From: Halichoerus grypus
Lineage: Eukaryota > Chordata > Mammalia > Carnivora > Phocidae
Length of the DNA stretch: 64,000 nucleotides
Direction of reading: 5' to 3'
Assembly: GCF_964656455.1 (NCBI RefSeq)
Contig: NC_135726.1
Coordinates: forward strand, 6,520,001-6,584,000
Both the position numbers and the translations under genes were made by a program. The notes under the pieces are model-generated. The model was not told where the DNA came from. It ran no database searches and saw nothing but the letters and a program-made list of their open reading frames with translations. Below are positions 12,151 to 24,523 of this stretch, piece by piece (positions within the stretch are counted from its first letter, which is position 1; each line of letters starts with the position of its first letter).

Positions 12151-12785
12151 GGGAGTCAGCATCCACTGAAAGGGGAGGTCACAGGTAAGGACAGAAGGGG
12201 CGGAGGTCACACGATGGCAACCCTCAGGTGGATCTCAGCCATGGGACAGGTTACATTTCTCAGCACCGGTGTTGTTTCCTAATTATAACAGTTATTACTG
12301 AATTTGGATGCCCAACCTCCAACATGCCCTACTGCCTCACAAACGTGGTGCATGAAGAACAGAGCAAGAAGGCCCAAGGCAGATCCAAACAGGGTCCCGA
12401 CAGAATCACGGAGCCGAGTCCAGGCCTGCTTCTCCGAGGAGGCTGGCCATGGTCACATCCCCAGGTGCTATTTGTGCCAAATCACAGCCGAACAACCGTT
12501 TTCAAAACTTAAACACAAAGCCACAGTGCACGGAGAAGAGCAGGCCTCAGAGAACACCTGGACCCCACCGTGGCGGGGGCTCCTAGGCTGGCCTGGCCCA
12601 GCACGCCGCTCGCTGTCCTCCTGCTTGGGGGGGGGGGGGGCGGAGAGAGGATGCCTCCCTGCAGCAGCTGCCCCAGCCCCAGGGGCTCGTGGCCCCCCGC
12701 GCACATGGACTGGAGCTCCAAGGCCAGGTCCCCGGGCACCCTGGGCACCCCACATCCCTAAATCTGATCAAACAGTCCATCCAAG

Positions 12786-12985
12786 GGGCGCCTGGGTGGC
12801 TCAGATCGTTAAGCGTCTGCCTTCGGCTCAGGTCATGATCCCAGGGTCCTGGGATCGAGCCCCACATCGGGCTCCTGGCTCAGCGAGGAGCCTGCTTCTC
12901 CCTCTCCCTCTCTCCCTGCTCATGCTTTCTCACTCTATCTCTGTGTCTCAAATGAATAAATAAAATATTAAAAAAAAACAAAACA
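12786..12985 (+). mobile_element. SINEC, full length
   Basis: Full head, body and A-rich tail. Target duplications at 12770-12785 and 12986-13001 differ at one of 16 positions (AAACAGTCCRTCCAAG). Confidence 0.96.
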
Positions 12986-13744
12986 AAACAGTCCGTCCAA
13001 GCCAGACAGGCAAACACCCAGAAGTGAATCCAAGGTGCCTGGCCGAGGAGGAAAACTGGCACAGAGAGCTTAAGACACTTGCCCTAGGTCACAGAGCCTG
13101 CAGATTTGAACCCAGGCTTGTCTAGCTTCGCTCTGTGCTGCTCTGAAAAACCCTGGATCCTCTGGAGCTGGTTTTTTGTTTTTTGTTTTCCTTTTGGTCT
13201 CAAAAAGTTATTCACAATAGAACCTTTCCTTTTGGGTAAGAAACTATGCAAAGCATTTGCCTCTGCCCCCACTTGCTTGGAGGCTGAGCAGAGAAAGGTC
13301 TATTTTGGAGCTTTGCGCTCCAGTGATCTGCTCACTTGGCCGAGAGCTCACCGCCCGCTGCTCATACATTTTGTTGTTGTTTTTTTTTTTCTACAGCGGC
13401 CACTTCCTGAGGCTTAAATGAGGCAAGCTGGTGGGTCTACCCAGCAGGACCAGAGCCAGACTCAGAGCAGGACGCAGGGCAAGAGGCAGGGCCAGTGCTG
13501 AGGGACCCACCTCAAAACCAAAGCCGCCCACCTTTAGCAGCGGCTGCCTCTCAGCCAGTCACCAAGAAACAGAGCACCTGAGCCCACGATGAAGGCAGAA
13601 GCCAGGAAGGTGCCCTTTTTAATTATTTTATTCACTCATCCATGTTATTCAAAAGAGCCCCAAACTGGAAACTCCTATATCCACCACCAAGTTCTGGGGG
13701 CCGTTTGTTACACAGCCATCGATAATGGAAGCCATGATTATTAC

Positions 13745-13905
13745 CAACAATAACCCACCGCCATGTTGTTTAGCACCTGCTGTCTGTCGGGCCTTCTTCT
13801 AATCATTCACAGAAGCTCATTTAATCCTTACAACATCCAATCATGTGGTTAAGAATCCCCCCATTCTACAGAAGGGGAAACTGAGGTGCCCAGGTCACCC
13901 CTCAG
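13745..13905 (-). mobile_element. MIR fragment
   Basis: TTTAGCACCTGCTGTCTGTC, CTCATTTAATCCTTACAACA and AGAAGGGGAAACTGAGGTGC. Confidence 0.8.
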
Positions 13906-13954
13906 GAGACCAGGGTAAACAGATGCAAGGGTACAGACAACGGACCACCACTCC

Positions 13955-14305
13955 ACAAGAGACAAGAACAGACCACTAAAACCCACAACAGCACGATGAA
14001 CCTCAAGAACATCACACGGTGCAGGAAACCAAACACAAAAGAGCACATACCATATAATTCCATCAGTGTGAAATTCTAGAACAGAACAAGCTTAGAGTTG
14101 CAGCAAGTAGGTCAGGGGTTGCCTGGGGAGAGGGTACTGAGTGCAAAGGGACAAGGAGGGGACTTTCTAGGTTGATGGAGGTGTCTTGATCAGGATGGTG
14201 GTCGCACAGGTGTCAAAACAGACTGAACTTGTAAGTGGGTACGTATCACTGCATGTTACTTATACCTCAATAAAATTCAATTAAACAGTCAAAAAAAAAA
14301 AAAAA
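13955..14305 (+). mobile_element. L1M 3' end
   Basis: ATGAACCTCAAGAACATCAC, CATATAATTCCATCAGTGTG, GGGGTTGCCTGGGGAGAGGG and ACTTATACCTCAATAAAATT then poly-A give a classic L1M 3' UTR. Confidence 0.85.
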
Positions 14306-14849
14306 AGACACCAGGCACATCTTCTGTCTCCCAGAAGATCGAAACTCTTAAAGATGAAGTCTGACATCTTTATAGTAAAGCAACCCAATTCCTGTTTGGT
14401 TCCAGTGACCCCTGGATGGCAGGCAATGGGAGAGAGATTTTTTTTTCTCTGTGCTTTTCTCTATTTTCCAAAATGTCTACAATGAACATGTATTCCTCTT
14501 GTATTGCAAAATAAAACCACAGGCCACATAAGTTAAAGCTACAGGGGACACAGTGCAGCCTTCCTGAGATGTCCCGGGTGACTCTGTCCCCCCAAGAAAA
14601 GGGTGGAAGGGCACTGGACAAGGAGTCAGGAGATGTACCTGGCTGGACTCAGGCTTCTTGGGTGCTTGGGCCCAATCCTTAGCTCTCTGAGCCTGGTTGT
14701 ATATGAGGACTCATGAGTTCCACTTGCCCACCCCGCCCAGCCATCTGGCTCTGGAAGGGACACAGACCAGCCTCCACCCACCCCACACACCCCCTCGAAG
14801 CAGCCTCGGGCCCAGCAGGGGCTTTGTGTTGTATGCCCAGCAAACCCCA

Positions 14850-15010
14850 GAGGCAGGCAGACCAGGTTTTGGACTCCAACTCTGCCACTCACTGGCTGTG
14901 TGGCCTTGGGCAAGTCACTGGGCCTTTCTGAGCCTTGGCTTCCTCATCTGGAAATCAGGAGATATATTACAACCCATTATAACGGTAGCGGGGGAGGGGA
15001 GCCTGGAAGA
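14850..15010 (+). mobile_element. MIR
   Basis: CTCTGCCACTCACTGGCTGT, GGCCTTGGGCAAGTCACTGG and TTCCTCATCTGGAAATCAGG. Confidence 0.85.
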
Positions 15011-15714
15011 AGGAAATGAAATAATGGTACTGGGTACGCCCTGAGTTCTCAAAGTGTGTATTCGCTTTTATTTTTGATTCTAAGAGTCTCCCACTAAAAT
15101 TTAAACAAATACTATGAGCTCCCACTAATTTATGGAGGAAGCAGCAAACCTACCCATTCATGTTCCATCTAAACACCAACTCCCATGATGCTCCTGTCCA
15201 TCCTCCTCCCTTACATGCCAGGGTGATGGGCTAAGCAGCCCTCGGTTTCCCTGGGAAGGACAAGGGGCGTCCTCGTGCAAGCTGTTCCAACCAGCCCCTC
15301 TGCCTGCAAGGGCTCGCCAGGCCTGCCACGGCTGATGAAGGCTGTGCCCAGACGAGCAGCTCTGGCTTGGCTGTCGTCCAGGCCGTGGGAGCGTCCAGAA
15401 ACACAGCCCTCTCCAGATGGATGGTTCCTGAAGCTGAGGCCTCCAGACCCCCATTTCACGGCCGCCACAGCGTATCTGCGGCCCCAGGCAAGGGAAGACC
15501 GACATTCGCCCACTCAGACAAGTCTGCGGTACGTGGGTGGGCCAGTCCGTGCGCGGGGCACCGTGGGACCAGAGACTCATAGGGCTGTACACCCGACGGG
15601 GACGCAGGAAGAGCTGCCTGAAGCCACAGACAATCCAGACAGAAAGGCCCTCACCAATGAGGAGACCAAGGAAGGCCCAGAGGACAGAAGTGAGCAGAAA
15701 AATTCTGAGAGCTT

Positions 15715-15835
15715 CCACCCCAGCTCACTGAAGCCTCGCTGCAACCCCATGAAGTACTATCATCTGTACTTCACAGATCAGAACTCAGGCCACAGTGAGG
15801 AAGTGACTGAGCCCAGCTCACGTGGTCGGAAGGAA
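15715..15835 (-). mobile_element. MIR fragment
   Basis: GCAACCCCATGAAGTACTAT, TTCACAGATCAGAACTCAGG and GAGGAAGTGACTGAGCCC. Confidence 0.55.
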
Positions 15836-15944
15836 CAGGGAGAGGACAGCCAGGTCCCTCGATCTTGCCCCCTCCCTCCCGGAATCGGACTTCTCCTTTG
15901 AGTTCTTGCTCTCAACCCCAAAGGTTCACTTGATCCCTTTTTTC

Positions 15945-16062
15945 TTCCCCTAAGACCAAGCACCACAGACCTCATGCTCCGTGAGGGCAGCGGGTGCGTC
16001 TGGATTTCGCACACCCTGGCCTGAGGCTGACACGTCCTGAGTACTCGACGGATGTGTTAAGT
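15945..16062 (+). mobile_element. L2 3' end fragment
   Basis: CATGCTCCGTGAGGGCAGCG and CTGAGTACTCGACGGATGTG parallel the L2 terminal CTCCATGAGGGCAG...CAATAAATG order. Confidence 0.5.
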
Positions 16063-16309
16063 CAAAGAATCGCCACGTATCCTCTGATCAGCATCGACCT
16101 TTGAAGTCTTCACGAAGAGCACGTATAACTGGTCTTTTACCACCAACGTTTACTGACTCTGCTGTCACAATGAATACAACTGATAAAGGGTGCTCGAAAC
16201 CACTCTGGTGGCTTGCACGGGGGAGTGGACAGGGCGCCTCAAGGTGAAGATGAGGACATCGTGCTATGCTGCAAAGCCCAGCCATCACACCTCACAGCTC
16301 CTCCCGCCG

Positions 16310-16710
16310 AAAAGAGGGGTCTGTCTCCCTCTCCTCGAATCTGGGCTGGCCTTGGGACCTGCTCTGACCAGTCGGACGACACAGAGGTGACACAGTGTAC
16401 AGGTTCGGAGGCTCCTGCCTTCTGCCTCTTGGAAGGTGCCACGGAGACCCCCGCATTCAGAAGCCGGGCCAGCCTCCTAGAGGAGAGGCCACAGGTACAA
16501 CGGAGGCCCGCGGCCTCTGCCACGGCCAGGACCGGCCGCCAGCCATGTGAGCCAGGCATCTCCGAACTCCCAGCCCAGCTGAGAGCAACCGCGTGGGCGA
16601 GGCCAGCGCGGCCACTGAACACTGCCCAGGATCGTGCAGAGTAATAAATCCGTGCAGTTCTAAGGCGCAGGGTTTGGGGGCAGTTGGTTACACAGCAATA
16701 TGTAGCCGAA
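16310..16710 (+). mobile_element. MaLR-like LTR (MLT1 type)
   Basis: CCTCGAATCTGGGCTGGCC, a central CCATGTGAGCC segment, an AATAAATC-like signal near 16640 and the end GTTACACAGCAATATGTAG match the usual LTR order. Confidence 0.6.
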
Positions 16711-16784
16711 AGCACCATCACCACCGTCGGCGGACTACCCGTCCACTCGGCAGGTAGCGCCCAGGCTTTCTTCCGGTCACTCAC

Positions 16785-16945
16785 GTAGTAACTCATTTAA
16801 CACACACAACCCAGTGAAATGGAGGAAATGTTCCCCTATTTTAAATAAAAGGGGCAACTCAGTGGAGTGAAGTGACTTACCCAAGGTCCCTCACCAGTGA
16901 GCACTGGAATGCAGGCTGTCTGGCCCAGGCCCATGATCTTCATCC
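16785..16945 (-). mobile_element. MIR fragment
   Basis: GTAACTCATTTAACACACAC, GTGACTTACCCAAGGTCCCT and GGCTGTCTGGCCCAGGCCCA. Confidence 0.72.
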
Positions 16946-17225
16946 CCCACAAACAGTAATGGCTTACGTTTATTCGGCTTTTTCTGTACGCCAGGAATTG
17001 AACAATGCACTGCATGTGAATTAAAACTACACAGATGCAGTAAGAATAGTAAGAATAGGGTGCTAGGGAGGTACCCACGCGGTCAGGGTCGGCGGTCCCG
17101 CGCTGTGTGAGCCCGTCCCCAGAAGCTCTCTGAGATGGGTGAAGGGTACCCTTCCCTCTTAAAAACCTCCAGGCAGCACTGAAATGAACAGTGGAAGGAA
17201 ACACACACAGCTCCGGGCAGGACAC

Positions 17226-17270
17226 GGACGGACGGACGGACGGACACACACACACACACACACACACACG
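17226..17270 (+). repeat. Compound (GGAC)n(AC)n microsatellite
   Basis: Five GGAC-type units run directly into about thirteen CA units, a two-phase tract likely to be polymorphic. Confidence 0.95.
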
Positions 17271-17314
17271 AGAAAAATAAGACTGCCCTCCAGCCAGGAT
17301 AACAGTAAAATAAT

Positions 17315-17480
17315 GACATCTAAAACACCTTTGCTTTTAGAGGATAGATGCTTTACAGACAGTAATTCATTCTACCTTCATACCTGCCTAGTGACAGAGG
17401 TTCTCTTATTGTTCCCATTTTATACACAGGAAGACCGAGGCCTGAACGCCTCCTGCTCAGAGAGGACTTAGCTGAGCACG
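17315..17480 (-). mobile_element. MIR fragment
   Basis: CTTTACAGACAGTAATTCAT, CTTATTGTTCCCATTTTATA and AGGAAGACCGAGGCCTG. Confidence 0.65.
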
Positions 17481-17524
17481 CCTAGTGAGGGTTCACGCTG
17501 TTCCCCTTGAGTTGTGTCTGTCGG

Positions 17525-17690
17525 GCAGGTCAGGCCTTCATCCCCCTTTCTTTTCTATTATCCCTCTGTCCCCACCGGCCTACAAGGTTCATGGGAAGGA
17601 CCTTGTCCAGGTCACTTGCCTCTATTTATCCAGCACCCAACACATCTAGTGCCTATCACCTTCTAGGCCCTAAATGGGTAGTTGAGAAAT
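17525..17690 (+). mobile_element. L2 3' end fragment
   Basis: ACAAGGTTCATGGGAAGGAC and CCAGCACCCAACACATCTAG match L2 order loosely. Confidence 0.45.
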
Positions 17691-17840
17691 GGGTAAGGCA
17701 CAGGAACAAAGCAACCGGCTCCGAGGAGGCCCAATACCCATCTCAAAAGGGCAGAAATGGGATGAGGCCCCAGGTGTCCAAGTAACAATGCCCCCAATGC
17801 TCTCCATTCTCAGACCCCATCGTCTCAGAATTAAGTAATC

Positions 17841-18048
17841 TTTTTTTTTTTTTTTTTTTTTAAGATTTTATTTATTTATTTGACAGAGAGAGACACAGCG
17901 AGAGAGGGAACACAAGCAGGGGAGTGGGAGAGGGAGAAGCAGGCTTCCCTCCGAGCAGGGAGCCCGATGCGGGGCTCGATCCCAGGACGCTGGGATCATG
18001 ACCTGAGCCGAAGGCAGACGCTTAACGACTGAGCCACCCAGGCACCCC
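17841..18048 (-). mobile_element. SINEC, full length, minus strand
   Basis: It starts with a T tract and AAGATTTTATTTATT and ends with GAGCCACCCAGGCACCCC, the reverse complement of the head. Target duplication TAAGTAATC at 17832-17840 and 18049-18057. It is in the same sense as PLCG2 transcription. Confidence 0.96.
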
Positions 18049-18945
18049 TAAGTAATCATTTCTAACAAGGAACAAGGTCCCCCTTCTCAGACTTGTCAGG
18101 TGGCCCCCTTCATAGCCCCAAACTGGGGTATGCCTAATAGTCCAGTACCTGAAGAGTAACTTTGAGAGCACTAAACAATAGTACCCTGAAGATCTACGGA
18201 AAGATTCCCACGAGGACGACCCTGAGCATCAAAGGAACCACGTCCACAGAGGCTGGCGCATCGGGCATCATACCTGGATCCCCCACAACAAGGCTGGAGT
18301 CTCTGTCTCCCACATGGCGCTTGACCCCCACTGGCCTTTGAAAGAGCAGTAGCCTCAGAACAGGTTAAGTCAACAGAAGCCAGGCTGGGGGGAGGGGGCA
18401 GAAGAGGAAAACAGCCCCAGCCATGGCCATTCTGAAGACACACACGAGGAGGCCATACACGGTGGTCTCATAGCTCCCCAAAGCTCCGTCCTGGGGGACA
18501 GATGACCCCAGGACCGTATCCTCTGCCCCTGACATTCAGAGGGCTCAGCCAGGCATGAGCACCTCACTGTCCTGTGTGGCCCCCAAACTGCTCCGGCCGA
18601 GACCCCCCGGTGAGGGGCAGGAGGCCGGGAAGCCACACTAGCCTGGGCCCCCCAGGGAGAGCAGAGACCCTCCAGCTGAAGGACCCCGCCCTTTGCTGTC
18701 CAGAAAGGACAGGAACTGCTCCCCTTCACCCAGCCCCCATCAGCATGAATGCTCATCGCAGGGACAATGTCACAGCTCGCTCATTTTAAGCCTTCTGCTG
18801 TCCCCAACTGCTGACGACGACCACACATTCCTTTCTTAACTGAGGAAAAAAGAAACCATTCCCAATTAACCTTGGCAACTGGAAGCTTTAGTCCTAGAAG
18901 GAGATATATGGCAGGTTGAGAGAATTACTGAAACAACCTGGTCAT

Positions 18946-19040
18946 AAAGGTAACCCCATGTGAGAATTACCCTGACAAAGGTAAGGCTATGTGAGCATGA
19001 TCTGAATGGTAAGGAAGGTGACTCCCTGTGAGCATGGTCA
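18946..19040 (+). repeat. Three imperfect ~31-37 bp tandem units
   Basis: AAGGTAACCCCATGTGAG, AAGGTAAGGCTATGTGAGCA and AAGGTGACTCCCTGTGAGCA begin at 18947, 18978 and 19015. Spacing is 31 and 37 bases. The units are diverged, so this is an old minisatellite or chance similarity. Confidence 0.5.
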
Positions 19041-19044
19041 TCCT

Positions 19045-19260
19045 CAGCCGCTGACATTTACCGAGCACTTACTCTGATCCAAACGCTGTGCTACAAATCT
19101 GACCTGTATTAGCTGACCCCAACCCTATGGGGTGAGGGCCATTAGGATCCCTCCATTACACCCCTCTGTATAGACAAAGAGACTGAGGTTCAGAGGGGCT
19201 CCCTCAAGTGCCCACAGTCACACAGCAAGAAGCAGTGGGGCCAGGAGAGCAGTCTCAATC
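19045..19260 (-). mobile_element. MIR, nearly full length
   Basis: TGACATTTACCGAGCACTTA, CCAACCCTATGGGGTGAGGG, AGAGACTGAGGTTCAGAGGG and CACAGTCACACAGCAAGAAG. Confidence 0.85.
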
Positions 19261-19699
19261 TTTGCTCCCCAATCTCCCGTGCTTCATCTCCCACTGGGTG
19301 TCTTTCAGGGAGATCCCTGCTACACCCCACCTCATTGACACCGAAGCAAGACTCTCACTCCCGAATGCTCCCACCACTTGTCTCAGCTAAAACAAGCTGG
19401 TCCCCTCAAAAGACTTTATTACCCACTGAGGAGAACAATAAAACAGTGGGACCAAAAACAAACAGCGGACGGACATTCCATCCCTGGACCTGACCCCGTT
19501 CCTCCCATTCTGTCTTAAGACATCTGTGCTCCAGGCCCAAAGTTTGGCACAAGCACGCTGACCCTGGCCTGGGTCCCCCAGCCCTACCCTCCCTCCCTCT
19601 GTCCTTGTGGAGGGGGACCTTTTACCGGAGCCGCCTCCTACACCTCTGGATACATCCAAGCTCAAGGCCAAGAGATGCCCCCGGCTACCACGGTCTCTA

Positions 19700-20115
19700 T
19701 TGCTGGTGGACCAAAGCCGGCCACCAATTCTTCACCACTCTTTCCATCAGGAGGTGGAATCTGCTTCCCTCCCCTCGAGCACGGGCTGGCTTTATGATGT
19801 GCTTTGACCAAAAGAATGTAGCGCAAGTGACACCGCGCCAGAAGTGACACCCCAAGCTAACCACGTTGAGGGAGGGAGAGAGAAACTGCAGTAAAGAGCA
19901 CCGAGGGGCAGACAAGGGAGGAGAGCCCTCGTGGAAACTCCCACCTACCATCAGTTGAAGCTGGCTGGATGAAAGACTCCAGCCAATGCTCAGCAGGAAG
20001 GAACCATCACCCAGGTGCGCCCTGCCCAAATTCCAGACCCGCAGAATTGTTGTCTGAAGTCCGGTGTTGTGACACAGTTTGTTACATGGCAACAGGTACC
20101 TGAAGCACCATCCCC
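19700..20115 (+). mobile_element. MaLR-like LTR (MLT1 type)
   Basis: CCTCGAGCACGGGCTGGCTT followed by GTGCTTTGACCAAAAGAATG and the end GTTTGTTACATGGCAACAGG parallel the copy at 16310-16710, diverged. Confidence 0.6.
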
Positions 20116-20269
20116 AGACTGGCTTCCGGGCCTGGAATGGGGAGCTGCACCTCCTTCTCAGGAGATGGACATCAGGAAAGACCCCCCCTTTCCAAGTCCA
20201 GGACCTGGTAAGCAACGCCATCCCCTCATGACGATACTGCTAACAAAAGCACAATTAAGTCTGAGCTAA

Positions 20270-20425
20270 ATTAGGCCTCACATACTGTCCTCTAGGCTGC
20301 ACACCAACCCACAAGGCAGATACCGTCCCTGCGCCCATCTCACAGATACTCAAGTGGGATGTCCCCTACAGTGACACAGCTAGGAGTCAAGCCCAGGCTT
20401 GTCCGAATCCAACACTGCTCTTATA
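20270..20425 (-). mobile_element. MIR
   Basis: AACCCACAAGGCAGATACCG, AGTGACACAGCTAGGAGTCA and AGCCCAGGCTTGTCCGAATC. Confidence 0.75.
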
Positions 20426-21420
20426 CATGATGTCACGGGATCTCCCACAGCACATCAACCAGAAAGTGCAGAGCCTCAGCCCTCGGGGCCAGAGGTCAGA
20501 TGTGGTTCTGGGCCACAAAGCATGCCACTGGGCCTGGCGAGGCCACTGTTGGATCAGTCTGGCTCCCATCAGGTACAAAACATCCTCCCAGAGCCCTCCT
20601 AGAGAGCGGGAGAACTCATACTCATCTTCACTCTACGTGCAATCATGTCCCATATTGATCCAACGTTTGCCCATTCCCTAACAATGTCCATGGAATTAAA
20701 GATCAAGGCTATTTTTCTCAACTCAACAACTGCCCTTGGTTTATCAATAAACAGTTAACTACATGAATGAATAATGGTGGGAATGAATGAAGCCATGACA
20801 ATGGCACGCCAAGAGATGACCAGTTAGTGGCCCCTACCTGTGACCGGTCTGATAGCTACAGCCTAATGTCTTCTCCTGACTGCACACTTCTAACACACCA
20901 ATTCCCCAGAAGCTTTGATTATTTTGCAGTGGAAGAGGCTAATGCTCAAAGAAACAGACCTTCTTCCCTCTCAAACGTGAGGTCTGGTACTTCCTGGGAC
21001 TGTGGGAAGAACAGTTGGAAAGTTCTGGAAGCAGGACCTGGGGCTGTAAGCTGCACCCTGAGACTTGCAATAGGTGGCTTTGGAGGGAGGAGACTCTCTC
21101 TCCAGCCTAGAGAAGAAACCAGATGCATGCTCTCCCACCCATCTTCTGGCTAGAACCCATCGCGTTCTAGAATTCACATCCGTGGAACAAGTGATGGGCC
21201 CCTGACAAAAGCAGAGCCAGAGTCTTCTCCCTGGATTGACATACATGCCAATTCTCTATCATTCATGGCAGTTACATTCTGTAAAGTCACCATGAACCCT
21301 GAATTAGCAAGTACTGAACCAGTGCTCCCAAGGAAATACGGGGTTAGGTTCCTGTGAGCCTCTGGTCACGACATTTGCATCAGCTGATCAATATGTAACC
21401 TCATTTTTGTGTGTGTATGG

Positions 21421-21547
21421 TTTTTTGTTTGTTTGTTTGTTTTAGACTTTATTTTTCAGTAATCTCTACACCCAACATGGGGGCTTAAACCCACAACCCT
21501 GAGATCAAGAGTCGCACGCTCCACTGAATGAGCCAGCCAGGAGCCCC
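21421..21547 (-). mobile_element. Short SINEC variant, minus strand
   Basis: A T/G-rich tail is followed by AGACTTTATTTTTCAGTAATC and ends at CCAGCCAGGAGCCCC. The body is short, as in the copy at 11222. A possible TGTGTGT target duplication flanks it. Confidence 0.85.
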
Positions 21548-22774
21548 TGTGTGTTTTTTTTTAAAGACTCCTCATTTAATATACATTGTTGATTAACACA
21601 GAACTCACAACCAACAGCACTAGAACTCATGCCTGAATAAAGCGTATCAAACACTTGTCATTTTCTCAATAAGCCACACCACAGCCTTCTTGGGCTCAGG
21701 AACACTAGATCGCCCTCGGGGGCTATTTTACACAACAAAACCACCCCAAAAAGGACAAAACCAGAAAAACATGTCAACAACCATCTGAGGAAAGGACACC
21801 TGTTACCTGTAGGAGAGCTGAAACAAGAAGCCAGCTGGGAACACACATGTCGCATGTCGGTGACTCAGTATTTTCCCCACTCTGCTCATGTCTGCGAAGG
21901 ATTACAGAAGTGCCACGAGATTCGGTGCAGGGGTTACAAAAAAATTTCTGCGAGTGGGCAAACATGGGGCTGGGATCCACAAATAACGAGGACCAACTAT
22001 GGATGCTCAGAGAAAGCAGCACCCCAGGTGACATGATCTGATCTACAGATGAGGTCTGTGAACGAAGGGAAAGGGGAAATGAGGAGGGCCGAGGAAAGAC
22101 GAACAGGGAATGGTGGAGGCCGTTCCTGCTCCTGACCCGCACGCCCTGGCTCCTTGGACTCCGTCAGTTACAGAGCCTCCTTCTCAGGCCCCCATTCCAG
22201 GAATTCTCTTTTATGATGAAGGTAGCTTCTGACCTCACCGGCCAAAAGACCCCGGCTTGTGTGTTGGGCAGCAGCAACTGGGCCATCAGACACACACTCT
22301 CCAGAGTTAGGATAGGTGACACAGAAGACTGGGAAATCAGCAGCCAGAGGAGAAAGACACACGCATATGCACACACATACACAACGAGGGCACGCACACG
22401 CTCCCCAGTCGGCAAGCTGATCAGTGCCACCCAGGATGCAGGCCACCCCCAGAGGAAGGTTCTACCTGGGCTCCCCAGTAATTTGCAGAAGCACAACTGG
22501 AACTGGACACTCTGGCCCAGCTGATCAGGTGTCACACCTCAATCTAGGACAGATGCCCAGGGGGATGGCAAAGCCAGCAGACACGCACGATCCCATCTCT
22601 GGGGGAAAATGAAGCCACCTGACCTCACGAAGCAAGATGCAGATTTGCCATCATGATCATCACAGCAGCCGTCCCAGGGAGAACACTTCTCTTGCTTGAG
22701 GAAGAAGAAGAGTGTGGGGATAATGAAGTGGGTAATGCAAGAAGGAAGGTGGAGACGGTGGAGGTATATTCTAG

Positions 22775-23095
22775 AACGACACTGTCCAATAAAGCAGCGA
22801 CAACCAGGTACGGCTATTGAGCACGCAAAATTGAATCGGCCCAAACGGAGATGTTCTGTAGATATCAAATACACTCTGGATTTTGAAGACTCAGACCAAA
22901 AACAAGAATATAAAATCTCAATAATTATATTGTGCTCATGTTTAAATAATAATACTTTGGATAGACCGAGTTACATAAGATACATTAAAATTAACTTCAC
23001 CTTTTTCCTTTGTACCTTTTTTTAATGTGGTGCCTAGGAATTTAAACTCTACAGACAGAGGCCTGGCACCGGTGTTCACAGCACTGGTCTAGAAA
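22775..23095 (-). mobile_element. MER3-like hAT element
   Basis: It opens ACACTGTCCAATAAAGCAG with GGCTATTGAGCACGC and closes CAGCACTGGTCTAGA. The interior has GATGTTCTGTAGATATCAAA and AATACACTCTGGATTTTGAA. These match the terminal CAGYGCTGTCCAATA pattern and interior of MER3, a non-autonomous hAT-Charlie element. Confidence 0.75.
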
Positions 23096-23124
23096 TAGCC
23101 CAGTTTGGCTTCAGAATGGAGAGG

Positions 23125-23245
23125 TGGGTGGGAGGGGGTGGGAGGAGTTCTTTATATATTTTGGAAACAAGTCCTTTATCAGCCACGTGTTTTGCAAACA
23201 TTTTCTCCCAGTCTGTGCCTTGGCTTTTCAATCTCTCAACCTGAA
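23125..23245 (-). mobile_element. L1 ORF2 fragment, minus strand
   Basis: AGTTCTTTATATATTTTGGA, CCTTTATCAGCCACGTGTTT and CATTTTCTCCCAGTCTGTGC are the reverse complement of a well-known L1 segment. Confidence 0.7.
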
Positions 23246-23269
23246 GGTTTTATAGCAGCTGGTGAAGGG

Positions 23270-23490
23270 GAAAACTGGCCTGACATAGTTCCTCCAAAAA
23301 GCTTGATGACCGTGGGCCAGTCACCCAAGCTCACCTAACTCACCGGCACAGAGGCCTAGCTCACAGGCTTCCTGTGATGACTGCACACCATACGGGCACG
23401 TCTGTACACATGATCACACGGATACCGTGTGCGTGCAGGGGGCTCGGCACAATGGTGGCTCGAGGCACGTGCTCAATAAATGCAGGAATT
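23270..23490 (+). mobile_element. MIR
   Basis: GACCGTGGGCCAGTCACCCA with the end GGCTCGGCACAATGGTGGCT and CACGTGCTCAATAAATGC. Confidence 0.7.
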
Positions 23491-23969
23491 ACTGTGGCAT
23501 CGCGCCTCCCGATTCCGTTCCCCCTTAGGGGACGGCTGGTGGCCGAACAGCAGGTGGAGGCTCACGTAGGCAGTCAGGAAGTGTGGAGGGAAGAGGACAC
23601 CCCAGGCCAAGGCATCGAACCTTGAAATGAGGGAAAATCTATGCCACACCTCACCCACAGCTTCCGGGTGATCTTGAATGTTTACGAAGGAAACTTTGAT
23701 GGGCTATCACCTTCATCAAATGGTCCTTTTGTCCCCCCAAACACAGAAGTAAGGGTTAAAATGTATAGTTCTAGACTCAGGCCAGGAATCACATGCCCGG
23801 TGATCAGCGTCCAGACCCATGTGCTCCTCGTTAGGCTTACCCCCAAGGTAAGCACGCAGCTGGCACGGCCAGCCCGGGAAAGTGCCACTGCCACAGAAAG
23901 TGTGCAATGGGAAAACACTGCATCACCCAAAGAGCATGAGGAGCTCTGTTTAACAGAGAACAAGAGCCA

Positions 23970-24522
23970 TCAGGGCAATGCAAATCAGAAACACAAAGAG
24001 CTAGGACTTCACCCCCACTAGGATGGCTATCCTAAAACACAGACAATACCAAGTGTCGGCAAAGATGCAGGCAAATGGGAGCCCTCCCGTGCTGCTCTGG
24101 GGAATGTAAAACGGGGCAGCCACCGTGCAGGACGGCCTGGCCACTCCTCAAACAAGCAAACACAGAGTTACAAGTGACCCAGCGAGTCCACTCTTAGGTA
24201 TATACCTAAAGAACGAAAACCTATTTCCACGAAAATCTGCCCACAGAGGTTCACAGCAGCATTACTCATGACAGCCAGAAAGGGGCAACAACCCAAAGGT
24301 CCATCAAGGGATGAAATGGATAAACAAGATGTGGTCTGTCCTAACGATGAAACAGTGCTCAGCCACAGAAAGGAATGATGTACTGATCCACGCCAAAACG
24401 TGGACGAACATCAATGTTATGTTAAATGAAAGAAGTCAGATGCAAAAAGCTACCCACTATGACTCCATTTCTATGAAACGTCCAGAGAAGGCAAATCTAT
24501 AGAAACGGAAAGTAGATTCCCC
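23970..24522 (+). mobile_element. L1M 3' end
   Basis: CAAAGAGCTAGGACTTCACC, GGAAAACGG-like ORF2 end sequence, TTCACAGCAGCATTACTCAT and ATGAAACGTCCAGAGAAGGC are present, ending in poly-A/AAAAG. Confidence 0.85.
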
Positions 24523-24523
24523 C

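Noticed and set aside
12304..12963. 219-codon plus-strand ORF
   Set aside because: Its C-terminal third is translated SINEC (RGAWVAQIVKRLPSAQVM), a phrase that recurs at every plus-strand SINEC in this frame.
15275..15901. 208-codon plus-strand ORF in PLCG2 intron 2
   Set aside because: No recognisable domain, low-complexity composition, and its 3' half overlaps a MIR fragment.
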